DNA of 64,000 bases from Moellerella sp963519845 (GCA_963519845.1 CAUQNX010000002.1:186001-250000), one strand, 5' to 3'; counted from the first letter of the stretch, positions 46,208 to 56,349 are shown. Notes: a model not told the origin generated them from the sequence alone. Numbers and translations are program-made.

Positions 46208-46400
46208 GAAATCAGTTACGCTCCTGTTGCTAAAGCGAAGTGTTCAGGGATAATAAAGGGTAGTATTCATGAATGGAACCACCCAGCCCTGGTTTTGTGG
46301 TTTTTTTTTATTTTTTTATCAACTTGTTCCACCTTTTTAAATGACAGCTCAAGGTGTTACAAGTCGATTATCATCACGTAGAGAGAAGCTAACAACTTTT

Positions 46401-49400
46401 ATGCCTGCAAATTATCGTTATGAACTCCCTAAGCGCAGTGGCGACGTTCGCCAGTTAGGATGCTTGATTGGTGCTGCCTGCGCGATAGAATGTGGAGAAA
46501 TGATTGAACGCCATCAAGGCCCTGTCGTACTCGTAACTCGAGATATGCAAAATACACTGCGCTTGCGTGATGAATTACGACAGTTTACTCAATTACCGAT
46601 CAATACACTGTCCGACTGGGAAACACTCCCCTATGACAGCTTCTCACCCCATCAGGAGATTATCTCCGAGCGTTTAGCGACCCTATACCGTTTACCCAGC
46701 TTACAAAAAGGGGTGTTAATTCTTCCCATCAATACTTTAATGCAAAAAGTGTTCCCGACTGAATATCTTGTCGGCCACGCGCTTATGATGTCGAAGGGCG
46801 ATAATCTCTCACGCGATAAGTTACGAGAAGAGTTAGAGCAAGCGGGATATCGTCACGTGGAACAGGTTTTAGAACACGGTGAGTATGCCACAAGAGGCGC
46901 CTTATTGGATCTCTTTCCCATGGGAAGTTCACTGCCCTATCGTATTGACTTTTTTGATGATGTCATAGATAGCTTACGCACCTTTGATGTAGATTCACAG
47001 CGCACATTAGCCGAAGTCGATAATATTAATTTATTGCCCGCCCATGAATTCCCCACAGATAAAGAGGCGATCGAGCTTTTTCGTAGCCAATGGCGTGAGC
47101 GTTTTGATGTGAGACGAGACGCAGAACATATCTATCAACAGGTGAGTAAAAAAACCTTGCCTGCGGGTATTGAGTATTGGCAACCACTGTTTTTCAGCGA
47201 GCCACTCCCCTCTTTATTTGAGTATTTCCCTGAGAATACTCTGTTTATCTCTCAAGAATTTCAATCGGCTGCCGAGCGTTTTCAAACCGATACATTACAA
47301 CGCTTCGAGAGTCGGCGTGTCGATCCGATGCGTCCATTATTGCCTCCTACTGAATTATGGTTAACGGTTGAAGAACTTAATCAATCGATAAAAAAATGGC
47401 CACGGGTTCAGCTATCGTCAGATCAGCTGTCCAATAAAGCGGCAAATACCAATTTAGGCTATGAAGCTCTCCCCGATCTCAATGTGAATGGCCAAAGTAA
47501 ATCACCTCTGGATAAACTACGTCAATTTATTGAATCCTTTGATGGACCAGTAGTTTTTTCAGTTGAAAGTGAAGGCCGTCGAGAGTCAGTAACTGAGTTA
47601 CTTGGTCGTATCAAGCTGCGCCCAGAACTCATTACTGATATTCAACAGGCAGCCAAATCCGGTCACTACATTATGATCGGCGCTGCTGAATATGGCTTTA
47701 TCAATCACAATATAAATCTAGCTTTTATTTGTGAAAGCGATTTATTGGGTGAACGCGTTGCTCGCCGACGGACAGATAAGCGCCGTACCATCAATACGGA
47801 TACACTAGTTCGCAACTTAGCCGAGCTACGCCCAGGCCAACCCGTTGTTCATATTGAGCATGGTGTGGGTCGCTATCAAGGATTAATGACCTTAGAAACG
47901 GGCGGCGTTAAAGCCGAATATCTGATCCTAACTTATGCTGGTAGTGATAAGTTGTATGTGCCCGTCTCTTCATTACATCTGATCAGTCGTTACTCAGGAG
48001 GTGCAGATGAAAATGCGCCTCTACATAAGTTAGGCAGTGATAGCTGGGGACGAGCGCGACAAAAAGCCGCCGAAAAAGTACGTGATGTGGCCGCTGAATT
48101 ATTGGATGTCTATGCACAACGCGCCGCTAAGCCGGGTCATGCATTTGTACAGGATACCGAGCAATATCAGCTATTCTGCCAAGGTTTCCCCTTTGAAACC
48201 ACGCCCGACCAAGAGCAGGCGATTAATGCGGTACTCAGCGATATGTGCCAGCCGATTGCCATGGATCGCCTGGTTTGTGGTGATGTCGGTTTTGGTAAAA
48301 CCGAAGTGGCGATGCGAGCCGCTTTTCTGGCGGTCAATAATCATAAACAAATTGCCGTATTAGTACCGACAACTTTGCTCGCTCAACAGCATTTTGATAA
48401 TTTCCGTGACCGATTTGCTAACTGGCCAATTCAAATTGAGATGATGTCTCGTTTTAGAACCGCTAAAGAGCAGCAAAAAATTATGCAAGATACCGCCGAA
48501 GGTAAAGTCGATATTTTGATTGGCACACATAAATTGTTGCAAAGCGATGTGGTGTGGAAAGATTTAGGTTTATTAGTCGTTGATGAAGAACATCGTTTTG
48601 GTGTGCGTCACAAAGAGCGAATCAAAGCGATGCGTGCTGATGTCGATATTTTGACACTCACAGCAACGCCTATCCCGAGAACCTTAAATATGGCCATGAG
48701 TGGCATGCGCGATCTCTCCATTATCGCCACGCCACCCGCAAGACGACTGGCGGTTAAAACCTTTGTGCGCCAATATGATGAGTTAGTGATCCGTGAAGCC
48801 ATATTGCGTGAAGTTTTACGCGGCGGGCAAGTCTACTATCTCTATAATGATGTGGAAAATATTGAAAAAGCACGAGCTCGCCTTGAAGAGTTAGTCCCCG
48901 AAGCCCGATTTGTTGTCGGTCATGGACAAATGCGCGAAAGAGAACTTGAACGAGTGATGACTGATTTTCATCATCAAAGATTCAATGTGCTGATCTGTAC
49001 CACTATTATTGAAACAGGGATTGATATCTCAAGTGCCAATACCATTATTATCGAACGCGCGGATCACTTTGGCTTAGCACAACTCCATCAGTTACGTGGT
49101 CGTGTCGGGCGCTCTCATCATCAGGCCTATGCTTATCTTCTAACGCCTCACCCTAAAGCCATGACCAAAGATGCCCAAAAACGTTTGGAAGCTATCTCGT
49201 CATTGGAAGATTTGGGCGCGGGTTTTGCGCTGGCCACTCATGACCTAGAAATTCGTGGTGCGGGTGAGTTACTCGGTGAAGATCAAAGCGGACAGATGAC
49301 CACCATTGGCTTTACTCTCTATATGGAACTGCTTGAAAGTGCCGTAGAGGCGCTTAAAGAAGGACGAGAGCCAAGCCTTGATGATTTGATTAATCAACAG

Positions 49401-49847
49401 ACAGAAGTTGAACTGCGTATGCCTGCACTACTTCCTGATGATTATATTCCTGACGTCAATATAAGGCTCTCTTTCTATAAGAGGATCGCCAGTGCCCATG
49501 ATAAAGATGAGCTGACCGAACTGCGTATTGAGTTGATCGACCGTTTTGGCACGCTACCAGATGCAGGTAAGTTCTTATTAGCGTCTGCGGCATTGCGTTT
49601 ACAAGCGCAATTATTGGGTATTAAACGGATTGAAGCGAATGAGAAAGGTGGATTTATTGAATTTAGTGATAACAATAAGGTTAATCCTATATTCTTAATT
49701 AAATTGCTGCAAAATACACCTCAAACTTATCGACTCGATGGACCAACAAAATTAAAGTTTATCCAAGAGTTAACAGATAGAAACAAGCGAATTGAATTTG
49801 TTCAAGATTTACTTACTGCCTTTAAAGATAATCAATTAGCTAATTAG
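46401..49847 (+). CDS. mfd: Transcription-repair coupling factor Mfd
   Basis: An 1148-residue DNA translocase that removes stalled RNA polymerase and recruits UvrA; the E. coli protein is also 1148. In order: UvrB-like N-terminal part (DWETLPYDSFSPHQ; EHGEYATRGALLDLFPMG), the RNA-polymerase-interacting domain (QPVVHIEHGVGRYQGL), helicase motifs with Walker A GDVGFGKTEVA and the DEEH box VVDEEHRFGVR, TATPIPRTLN, the TRG region (LRGRVGRSHH) and the C-terminal domain. ATG 46401 gives the family start MPANYRYELP; an ATG at 46341 would add 20 residues without homology. Confidence 0.97.
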   Translation: MPANYRYELPKRSGDVRQLGCLIGAACAIECGEMIERHQGPVVLVTRDMQNTLRLRDELRQFTQLPINTLSDWETLPYDSFSPHQEIISERLATLYRLPSLQKGVLILPINTLMQKVFPTEYLVGHALMMSKGDNLSRDKLREELEQAGYRHVEQVLEHGEYATRGALLDLFPMGSSLPYRIDFFDDVIDSLRTFDVDSQRTLAEVDNINLLPAHEFPTDKEAIELFRSQWRERFDVRRDAEHIYQQVSKKTLPAGIEYWQPLFFSEPLPSLFEYFPENTLFISQEFQSAAERFQTDTLQRFESRRVDPMRPLLPPTELWLTVEELNQSIKKWPRVQLSSDQLSNKAANTNLGYEALPDLNVNGQSKSPLDKLRQFIESFDGPVVFSVESEGRRESVTELLGRIKLRPELITDIQQAAKSGHYIMIGAAEYGFINHNINLAFICESDLLGERVARRRTDKRRTINTDTLVRNLAELRPGQPVVHIEHGVGRYQGLMTLETGGVKAEYLILTYAGSDKLYVPVSSLHLISRYSGGADENAPLHKLGSDSWGRARQKAAEKVRDVAAELLDVYAQRAAKPGHAFVQDTEQYQLFCQGFPFETTPDQEQAINAVLSDMCQPIAMDRLVCGDVGFGKTEVAMRAAFLAVNNHKQIAVLVPTTLLAQQHFDNFRDRFANWPIQIEMMSRFRTAKEQQKIMQDTAEGKVDILIGTHKLLQSDVVWKDLGLLVVDEEHRFGVRHKERIKAMRADVDILTLTATPIPRTLNMAMSGMRDLSIIATPPARRLAVKTFVRQYDELVIREAILREVLRGGQVYYLYNDVENIEKARARLEELVPEARFVVGHGQMRERELERVMTDFHHQRFNVLICTTIIETGIDISSANTIIIERADHFGLAQLHQLRGRVGRSHHQAYAYLLTPHPKAMTKDAQKRLEAISSLEDLGAGFALATHDLEIRGAGELLGEDQSGQMTTIGFTLYMELLESAVEALKEGREPSLDDLINQQTEVELRMPALLPDDYIPDVNIRLSFYKRIASAHDKDELTELRIELIDRFGTLPDAGKFLLASAALRLQAQLLGIKRIEANEKGGFIEFSDNNKVNPIFLIKLLQNTPQTYRLDGPTKLKFIQELTDRNKRIEFVQDLLTAFKDNQLAN

Positions 49848-49872
49848 TTCTTCTATCTAGAATCGCTATCAA

Positions 49873-49902
49873 CAATAAAAGCAGCCTCGGCTGCTTTTAT
49901 TG
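49873..49902. terminator. Bidirectional terminator after mfd
   Basis: CAATAAAAGCAGCC and its near-complement CTGCTTTTATTG form a strong stem with a short loop, U-rich on both strands. It separates mfd from the converging YcfJ-like gene. Confidence 0.88.
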
Positions 49903-49953
49903 TTTCTCTAACTTAAATAAATAGAATTTAAAATTAAGTTAATAGATTGATTG

Positions 49954-50535
49954 TTATTGATACATAGTATTGTATGGCGATACGATTTTTATAAGATTGG
50001 TTGCGTCTAAACTACGATCGACTTTTGTTTTATCCATACAATAGAAAGGTCTAACAATACTGGTATTTTGGTCGCAAATTTCATTTAGCGATTTAGATAA
50101 TAGTAGCTGGCCGTTATCGTCTAATGGAATAAATTTATCCGGTTCAACTGGGCTTCTTACCTTACCCAAGGTATCACCTATACGATATATCACATCATAA
50201 CCGATAGTAACGGGAATACTTTTTTGCGTGACAAAGCAGTTACGGTAAGCATGTTTCGACAAAAGGAGAACATGAGGGTTCTTTATCGTCTCAATCATAT
50301 AGAATATCGTGCACTCAGTCTCTGCGGGATGATAAGCAGACAGATACTCTTTGCTATAGGGCCCCAATATTCCAGACACGTTACAGTGCTCATGTTCAAT
50401 AACCTGATTCGTCGTTAAAGGCTCAACAGAGATCACAGTCGCGACTTTAGGTTTAACCGCGATATTCGCATTAAAAAATTGGAACAATATGATAAGGATC
50501 CCGACACCTACGATGAGATACAACCCTTTTTTCAT
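49954..50535 (-). CDS. YcfJ-like envelope protein lacking the glycine zipper
   Basis: A 193-residue protein with an N-terminal signal anchor (KKGLYLIVGVGILIILFQFF). VATVISVEPL, a Cys pair (HCNVS and RNCFV) and the segment IGYDVIYRIGDTLGKVRSP with FIPLDDNGQLLLSK match the start and C-terminal part of E. coli YcfJ, which also lies between mfd and ndh there. The Gly-rich zipper that fills the middle of YcfJ is replaced by ~45 ordinary residues, and there is an extra ~45-residue tail. It is probably secreted or anchored in the periplasm; function unknown. Confidence 0.65.
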   Translation of the reverse strand: MKKGLYLIVGVGILIILFQFFNANIAVKPKVATVISVEPLTTNQVIEHEHCNVSGILGPYSKEYLSAYHPAETECTIFYMIETIKNPHVLLLSKHAYRNCFVTQKSIPVTIGYDVIYRIGDTLGKVRSPVEPDKFIPLDDNGQLLLSKSLNEICDQNTSIVRPFYCMDKTKVDRSLDATNLIKIVSPYNTMYQ

Positions 50536-50982
50536 TTTAATCTGTTAACCTCGAGTCACTATAGTCCATCTAAAACAACTTGATAGCTCCTGCTTATTGA
50601 GCAACCGCTAAAATCTTATAAGAGTATTAATTCTATTTTCACTCATCTTCAAAAGATATATTTATATCATAAGAATTATAAGTCGATTAGTTTAACTTTA
50701 TATTTAAGATTATGATTATAACGTTAGTGACATAAAAATATCTGCACTTATCTTAACCTAAATCAATAAAGTTTAACTATGATGACTGTACTTAAGGCCG
50801 CTTACAAGATTTATTAATAAAAGCATAGCACCTTTATAAATGAATTAAAATTAATTAAATTATTATTTATAAGTTATAAACAGTTTTAATTTTTATTAGT
50901 TAATATTGTTTTATTTTGGTACTTTTTTATTTTGTTATCCCCGTGCTCCTTTCGTTAACACGGAGATAACATTAACAAAATT
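50536..50982. other. Intergenic region between the YcfJ-like gene and ndh
   Basis: About 450 very AT-rich bases holding the leftward promoter of the YcfJ-like gene. A 12-base imperfect inverted repeat at 50934-50970 (GTTATCCCCGTG/CACGGAGATAAC) just after the ndh stop could end ndh transcripts, but it lacks a U-tract on that strand. Confidence 0.45.
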
Positions 50983-52299
50983 TTAATGTAATTTTAACTT
51001 TGGACGTATGATTCGGTTGATACTTCCCACTAACATCATCAATCCAGTCTTCAAATAACCGTGTAGCGCGATTTGATGCATACGGTACAGTGAGATATAG
51101 ACAATCCGTGCAATGCGCCCTTCGACCATCATATCGCCACGCATTAAATTTCCCATCAAACTGCCTACGGTACTAAAGCGCGAAAGTGAAACCAGTGAGC
51201 CATGGTCTTTATATATATAGTCTTTTAGCGGTTTGTCAGCTAATAGAGCCAAAATATTATCGTAACAGCGGCTAGCCATCTGATGGGCAGATTGAGCGCG
51301 CGGAGGAACGAACCCACCCTCTTTCTTGGCACAAGAAGCACAGTCACCAATAGCAAAAATACTATCGTCGTGAGTGGTTTGCAATGTAGGTTTAACGACT
51401 AACTGATTAATTCTATTAGTTTCAAGACCAGCAATATCCTTCATGAAATCAGGCGCTTTAATACCCGCAGCCCATACCATTAGGTCGGCTTTAATCTTCT
51501 CACCACTTTTGGTATTCAAGCCTTCTGCATCAGCGCTAACAACCATAGTCTGGGTTAATACGTGTACACCTAACTTATTGAGTTCTTGATGTGCCGCAGA
51601 GGAGATACGCGGCGGCAGAGCTGGTAGAATGCGCTCTCCAGCCTCAACTAAGGTGACATTTAAGGCATCATTATCAAGGCCTTTAAATCCATAACTGGTT
51701 AATTGCTCGACGGCATTATAGAGCTCTGCGGAGAGCTCAACTCCAGTGGCGCCGCCGCCGACGATAGCAATATTAACCTTCTCTTCCGCATTATCACGTA
51801 CGGAATAGCGTAAAAATAGGTTTAACATTTCATCATGAAAACGGTGCGCTTGTTGTGGATTATCTAAGAAAATGCAGTGATCCTTAACCCCTGCTGTACC
51901 GAAATCATTAGATTTACTGCCTAGCGCTACGACTAAAATATCATAATCCAGCTTACGTTCAGGGACTAACAACTCATCATTTTTATCTCTTAACTCAGCC
52001 AGTGTTATCGATTTATTTTCTCTATCTATTTGAATTAAAGAGCCTAATTGAAAAAGAAATCTATTGTTCCTAGCCTGAGCTAAATAACTTAGTGCATCAA
52101 CACCATCGTCTAAGGAGCCAGTTGCCACTTCATGTAATAGAGGTTTCCATAAATGACTCGGGTTACGGTCCACCAAGGTGATTTCAGCGCGTTTTTTTCG
52201 CCCTAACTTACGACCTAATCGCGTAGCAAGTTCCAAACCACCAGCGCCGCCCCCCACAATAACAATTTTAGTCTCTGAATCTGCTTTTACATATGACAT
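50983..52299 (-). CDS. ndh: NADH:quinone oxidoreductase II
   Basis: A 438-residue single-subunit, non-proton-pumping flavoprotein that passes electrons from NADH to quinone at the membrane; E. coli Ndh is 434. It shows two dinucleotide folds, IVIVGGGAGGLELATRLG (FAD) and NIAIVGGGATGVELSAEL (NADH), plus FAIGDCASC, PPRAQSAHQMA and an amphipathic C-terminal end for membrane binding. A perfect FNR-type palindrome lies upstream. Confidence 0.96.
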   Translation of the reverse strand: MSYVKADSETKIVIVGGGAGGLELATRLGRKLGRKKRAEITLVDRNPSHLWKPLLHEVATGSLDDGVDALSYLAQARNNRFLFQLGSLIQIDRENKSITLAELRDKNDELLVPERKLDYDILVVALGSKSNDFGTAGVKDHCIFLDNPQQAHRFHDEMLNLFLRYSVRDNAEEKVNIAIVGGGATGVELSAELYNAVEQLTSYGFKGLDNDALNVTLVEAGERILPALPPRISSAAHQELNKLGVHVLTQTMVVSADAEGLNTKSGEKIKADLMVWAAGIKAPDFMKDIAGLETNRINQLVVKPTLQTTHDDSIFAIGDCASCAKKEGGFVPPRAQSAHQMASRCYDNILALLADKPLKDYIYKDHGSLVSLSRFSTVGSLMGNLMRGDMMVEGRIARIVYISLYRMHQIALHGYLKTGLMMLVGSINRIIRPKLKLH

Positions 52300-52435
52300 A
52301 TAAACTCCACAACAAAATTAATGTTATGTAAGTGTCTTTTAAATAAAAACCTTAAATAACATAAATTTAAATTAATATTTCAATAAATAAATATCCATTT
52401 TAAATATCATAAGCGGATAGTAGCTTATACTAAAA

Positions 52436-52449
52436 TTGATTAAGATCAA
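52436..52449. promoter_or_regulatory. FNR-type site upstream of ndh
   Basis: TTGAT-TAAG-ATCAA is a perfect match to the FNR palindrome TTGATNNNNATCAA, about 137-150 bases before the ndh start codon. FNR represses ndh in E. coli under anaerobiosis; the same control is likely here. Confidence 0.7.
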
Positions 52450-52473
52450 TGTTTCTAATTAACTTAAGATTAA

Positions 52474-52510
52474 AAAAAAGATAAAACCCATTACACATCA
52501 TTAATGGGTT
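52474..52510 (-). terminator. Orphan leftward intrinsic terminator
   Basis: On the minus strand AACCCATTAA and TAATGGGTT form a stem, followed by TTATCTTTTTTTT. It is about 860 bases past the nagZ stop and upstream of ndh, so it terminates an unannotated transcript or readthrough. Confidence 0.65.
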
Positions 52511-53310
52511 AAATAGGTATAACCACAGTCTTTGCGCTGGTACTAAAAACCAATTACATTAACCGATCATTAACATTGGGCTTTTTATTATTATATTTCT
52601 ATTTAAATGTAAGCATATAATTCATTAATCACATACGCAGTTAATAAATATGAATTAGCTATTCTTACTCTGTGCAAAAAATAGTCCTGTTATTTTCTAT
52701 TTAAATAACGACTTTATTTATTAATTCTGCACTATTATATTTTTTAAATCCTAATTTTTTATCCTATTAAAATTCATCTCAGCAGAGAAGAATCGCGCTA
52801 GAACCACTCCCACAACGCCTTGCTCTTGTTCACCATCTTTTCATCATGAAATAACCACCACAATAAATCCTTTATAGATAATCACTATTTAAGCAGTTTC
52901 ATTAGAAAAATAAATGTATTCAAGTAGTGGTTTAATTATTTAACATTCTATTGATTAGAATATCCCTTAATATAATTGAGGGTATCCTTTATTACATTCT
53001 TAATTTTCCATTACACTTAATTAAAAATGAGGAAAACACCAATGCATGAAATAACACCATTATTCAGTAATTGATCTGGATACAGATTAATTAAAATTAC
53101 CTTTAAAATAGCCTTTACCCATTATTGATAATAACCACTAAAATGAATAATTAGATAAATTAATAGTTTTAGAATATCCAAATATAGGAGTAATCATTAT
53201 CTATTTGAATAGTTATTGTTGATATCCTCATCTTGGCTTTACTAATCAATAGAAAGTGGACAAGAGAGTAACTGTGAATTGGCGTAGCGATTTAGATAGG
53301 CTAGTCGAGA

Positions 53311-53344
53311 GAAAAAAGAGACGGCCTATAGCCCATCTCTTTTA
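53311..53344 (-). terminator. nagZ terminator
   Basis: On the minus strand AAAGAGATGGGC and GGCCGTCTCTTT form a stem with a short loop, followed by TTTCTCTC. It lies about 30 bases past the nagZ stop. Confidence 0.75.
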
Positions 53345-53371
53345 ATGCAGCAGCGTAAATAGAAGATGAAT

Positions 53372-54391
53372 TTACTTTTGTTCTTGCCAAGAGCCATGCA
53401 AGGTCACTAATGCTTTGTTAGCTTCTTGCCAACGCTCTGTGCGTTTTAATTCACCCAACGAATACTGACGTCCAGTATGATAGAGCGAAGAAGCGGAAGA
53501 GCTCCCCATTCTTGGTAGGCTATCTAAGATACTGACGGCGCCTTGTCGATTATTACAGGCGAGGATCATGTCACAACCCGCTAGCAGCGACGCGCTGGCT
53601 CTTTCTGGATAACTTCCCATAATAGTCGCGCCCTCCATAGACAGGTCGTCGGAGAAGATCACTCCATCGAAGCCCAATTGCTCACGTAGTACAGATTTCA
53701 ACCAATAGGGTGAGCCACTAGCGGGACGTTCATCCACTTCCGTATAAATCACATGGGCAGGCATAACGGCATCCAGCAATCGACGCTGAATAAAATCTTT
53801 AAAAATAGACATATCGTGGCCACGGATCATATCTAATGGCCGTTCATCTCTTGCTATCGCTTTATGTGAATCTGTTTTAACGGCGCCATGCCCGGGGAAG
53901 TGTTTGCCTGTGGTTTTCATTCCCGCTGAGCGCATGCCTTTAATAAAGCGTTCTGCCATCACCATAGCAATTTCGGCATCTTCATGAAATGCGCGTTCGC
54001 CGATAGCGATACATCCATGGCCTAAATCAAGTACTGGCGCAAAACTAATATCGATATCCATAGCGATCATTTCGGAGGCCATCAACCATCCCGCTTGTTC
54101 CGCTAATTTACCCGCAGCGTAATGCTCATTTAAAGCCGCGAAGGATTGTGCTGACGGTAGCGAGGTAAAACCTTCGCGGAAACGTTGGACTCGTCCCCCC
54201 TCTTGGTCCACGGCAATTAATAACCGATGACGAGAAGCATCACGAATTTGTCTAACGAGTTCTCTTAATTGCTCAGGATCATGATAGTTACGCGTAAATA
54301 GGATCAAGCCCCCAACCGACGGGTGAGCAAGGATCTCACGCTCTTCATTATCTAATTCATAACCCTGAACATCCAACATTAATGGACCCAT
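53372..54391 (-). CDS. nagZ: Beta-N-acetylhexosaminidase NagZ
   Basis: A 339-residue GH3 enzyme of peptidoglycan recycling that removes GlcNAc from anhydro-muropeptides in the cytoplasm. Typical motifs are AVDQEGGRVQRF, KHFPGHGAVKTDSH with the His-Asp general acid/base pair, and GVIFSDDLSMEGA with the nucleophile Asp. No signal peptide, as expected. It follows thiK and lpoB in the order known from E. coli. Confidence 0.96.
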   Translation of the reverse strand: MGPLMLDVQGYELDNEEREILAHPSVGGLILFTRNYHDPEQLRELVRQIRDASRHRLLIAVDQEGGRVQRFREGFTSLPSAQSFAALNEHYAAGKLAEQAGWLMASEMIAMDIDISFAPVLDLGHGCIAIGERAFHEDAEIAMVMAERFIKGMRSAGMKTTGKHFPGHGAVKTDSHKAIARDERPLDMIRGHDMSIFKDFIQRRLLDAVMPAHVIYTEVDERPASGSPYWLKSVLREQLGFDGVIFSDDLSMEGATIMGSYPERASASLLAGCDMILACNNRQGAVSILDSLPRMGSSSASSLYHTGRQYSLGELKRTERWQEANKALVTLHGSWQEQK

Positions 54392-54454
54392 AGCCTGCCT
54401 CTTGGTTTAAATTTAATTTAGTCGATGAAGAAATCCCATCAATTTGCGGCCATT

Positions 54455-55321
54455 TTAGTTTGTCAGGCCGAACTCTTCTCTTAATGGATAAGCGAGCGTT
54501 AGAAATTGATGATCTTCTGTCTGTTTCCAGCGAACCTCATACCACATCAGCATCATGTATTTTACCCAAGGTTGCCATAATTTACACTGTTGTGCCAAAT
54601 CGAATGGATCTCCATAGGCATGAAAATCTACACAGTAGTGTATTATAAATTGATGTTTTTGCTCATCGTTTAGACCATTGGCGATAAAAAAAGTGCTGAG
54701 AGATAAGCCAATATCTGTATTAGCAGAATATTCCCAATCTAATAAGAAGAGCTCACCTGAAGGCGCAATTAGCAAATTTTCTCGATGAATATCCATATGG
54801 GCAGGGGCGATTTTTAGGCTTTTCGGCTGTGTTGCTCGTTCAAAACGCCGCTGTATTTGCAGCCAACGAGGGCTCATACGCCGCTTATCAATTTGCTGAC
54901 CATAGTGAATAATCTCTTCTTGCAGTGCGAGATCATAGGAGAGTTTGGGTTGATGATGTAATGCGGCAATAAGTGCAGCTAATTTATACTGAAAATCAAC
55001 AGAGTGAAAAAGTTGCTGATCAGGATGTTGCCCGGGCAGCCATTCAATAAGTAGCCAATCTGTATTAGCTCCCAGAGTGCGCGGTGCAGCGGAGAAATCC
55101 ACCAGCTGTTTTAAAATAGATCGCTCTTTCTGGCGATTCACATAGAGATGAGACTGAGTATCCCCCTGTGAACGCGCGATAATTTGTTTTTGTTGGCAGG
55201 TTAATAGAAAAGTTCCCCCCGATAGTCCCGCAAGTGGTTTCATCGACCAAGCAGCAAGACTGATCTGGGGATAGAGCCTTGCCAGCAATTCAGCCAGCGA
55301 AGAGGGTTTATTCAATCTCAC
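54455..55321 (-). CDS. thiK: Thiamine kinase ThiK
   Basis: About 288 residues, an aminoglycoside-phosphotransferase-fold kinase that phosphorylates thiamine for salvage. The catalytic loop is APAHMDIHRENLLIA and the metal-binding motif LFLLDWEYSANTD. The start is uncertain: GTG 55321 aligns best with E. coli ThiK, while a GTG at 55345 or TTG at 55315 are alternatives. All overlap the end of lpoB, so translation is coupled. Confidence 0.85.
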   Translation of the reverse strand: MRLNKPSSLAELLARLYPQISLAAWSMKPLAGLSGGTFLLTCQQKQIIARSQGDTQSHLYVNRQKERSILKQLVDFSAAPRTLGANTDWLLIEWLPGQHPDQQLFHSVDFQYKLAALIAALHHQPKLSYDLALQEEIIHYGQQIDKRRMSPRWLQIQRRFERATQPKSLKIAPAHMDIHRENLLIAPSGELFLLDWEYSANTDIGLSLSTFFIANGLNDEQKHQFIIHYCVDFHAYGDPFDLAQQCKLWQPWVKYMMLMWYEVRWKQTEDHQFLTLAYPLREEFGLTN

Positions 55322-55886
55322 CCTGTCCTGTCCACAGGATTTCACCCGTCTGGACGGATAGCAACTGCATCTCTATATCACGTTTACTATTGCTGCCTTC
55401 AATCACGCTATATAGCACATAGTCAGCCCGAACTAAGCGACCTAGACCAATAGCCTTACTGCGGGAAACTAGGCTATCTTCGATGGGTAGCCCCAATGCT
55501 TTACGTGCACTGCTAATGACATCTTGCGGAACCATCTCAAATTGCCCCGTTGCATCAACCGTTTTAGTGATCGTTGATGTCACATTCGCTACTGAGAAAG
55601 AGCCATTCGTATTATTTTTTACTGAATCGACTAATAATACTTTGCCCTTTTCCACATTACTTGAAGCGGTCATTTGATTAATCAACGGAGATACCGCACT
55701 CGACCAATCCACTGTTTTAGGTTTTGGCGGTAGTGGTGGCACTTTATCACCCGCTGGTGGCGCGACAGGCTCAACCGGCATAGTAGGTTCTACCGGCTCT
55801 ATTGGCGGTTGAGTGTCCGGCACATACATTGAAGGACAGCCCGCCAATAAAATTGTTGCCGCAGCAACAAGTAATATCCGTTTCAT
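55308..55886 (-). CDS. lpoB: Penicillin-binding protein activator LpoB
   Basis: A 192-residue outer-membrane lipoprotein that stimulates PBP1b. The signal ends in a lipobox LLAGC (Cys at about residue 16), followed by a flexible Pro/Val-rich linker (about residues 25-60). The globular domain has SSNVEKGKVLLVDSVKN and ends in GEILWTGQGEIE. Neighbours hinT and thiK match E. coli, though ycfL is missing between hinT and lpoB. Confidence 0.94.
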   Translation of the reverse strand: MKRILLVAAATILLAGCPSMYVPDTQPPIEPVEPTMPVEPVAPPAGDKVPPLPPKPKTVDWSSAVSPLINQMTASSNVEKGKVLLVDSVKNNTNGSFSVANVTSTITKTVDATGQFEMVPQDVISSARKALGLPIEDSLVSRSKAIGLGRLVRADYVLYSVIEGSNSKRDIEMQLLSVQTGEILWTGQGEIE

Positions 55887-55998
55887 TATTTATTTGACTC
55901 CGATTTACTTTGGCCAAAACATCTATCGTTAAAGCCTAAATAGTCCTAGCAACAACATCAAAACCGATATAGCTTTTATTATTGTTGCTAGCCATCAT

Positions 55999-56349
55999 TT
56001 ATTTAACCAGTAATGGACCTAAAGATTCACCGCCCACCAAATGCATATGAATATGATAAACAACCTGCCCTGCATGTTGATTACAATTCATAATTAGACG
56101 ATATCCGCTTTCAGCAATGCCTTCTTGCTCGGCAATTTTTGCAGCCACTGTAAATAAGCGACCTAACATCTGCTCATCTTCTGCGGTGACATCATTCACA
56201 GTGGGGATCAACTTATTAGGAATGATCAGGATATGTGTCGAAGCTTGCGGTGCGACATCACGAAATGCCGTAACTAGCTCATCTTGGTAGACGATATCGG
56301 AGGGAATTTCACGACGAATAATTTTGCTAAAAATAGTTTCTTCTGCCAT
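55999..56349 (-). CDS. hinT: HIT-family purine nucleoside phosphoramidase HinT
   Basis: A 116-residue HIT-superfamily hydrolase. The histidine triad appears as VVYHIHMHLVGG near the C-terminus, with the N-terminal IFSKIIRREIPSDIVYQD typical of HinT. It hydrolyses AMP-lysine-type phosphoramidates. It follows tatD by 11 bases. Confidence 0.96.
   Translation of the reverse strand: MAEETIFSKIIRREIPSDIVYQDELVTAFRDVAPQASTHILIIPNKLIPTVNDVTAEDEQMLGRLFTVAAKIAEQEGIAESGYRLIMNCNQHAGQVVYHIHMHLVGGESLGPLLVK

Larger units (their letters stand above)
52300..53310. other. Long non-coding region between ndh and nagZ
   Basis: About 1 kb of AT-rich DNA, between two leftward genes, at the place of E. coli ycfP. 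It holds the ndh promoter with an FNR box (52436) and a leftward intrinsic terminator (52474-52510) not close to any gene. I see no credible frame; a small RNA ending at that terminator is possible. Confidence 0.5.
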
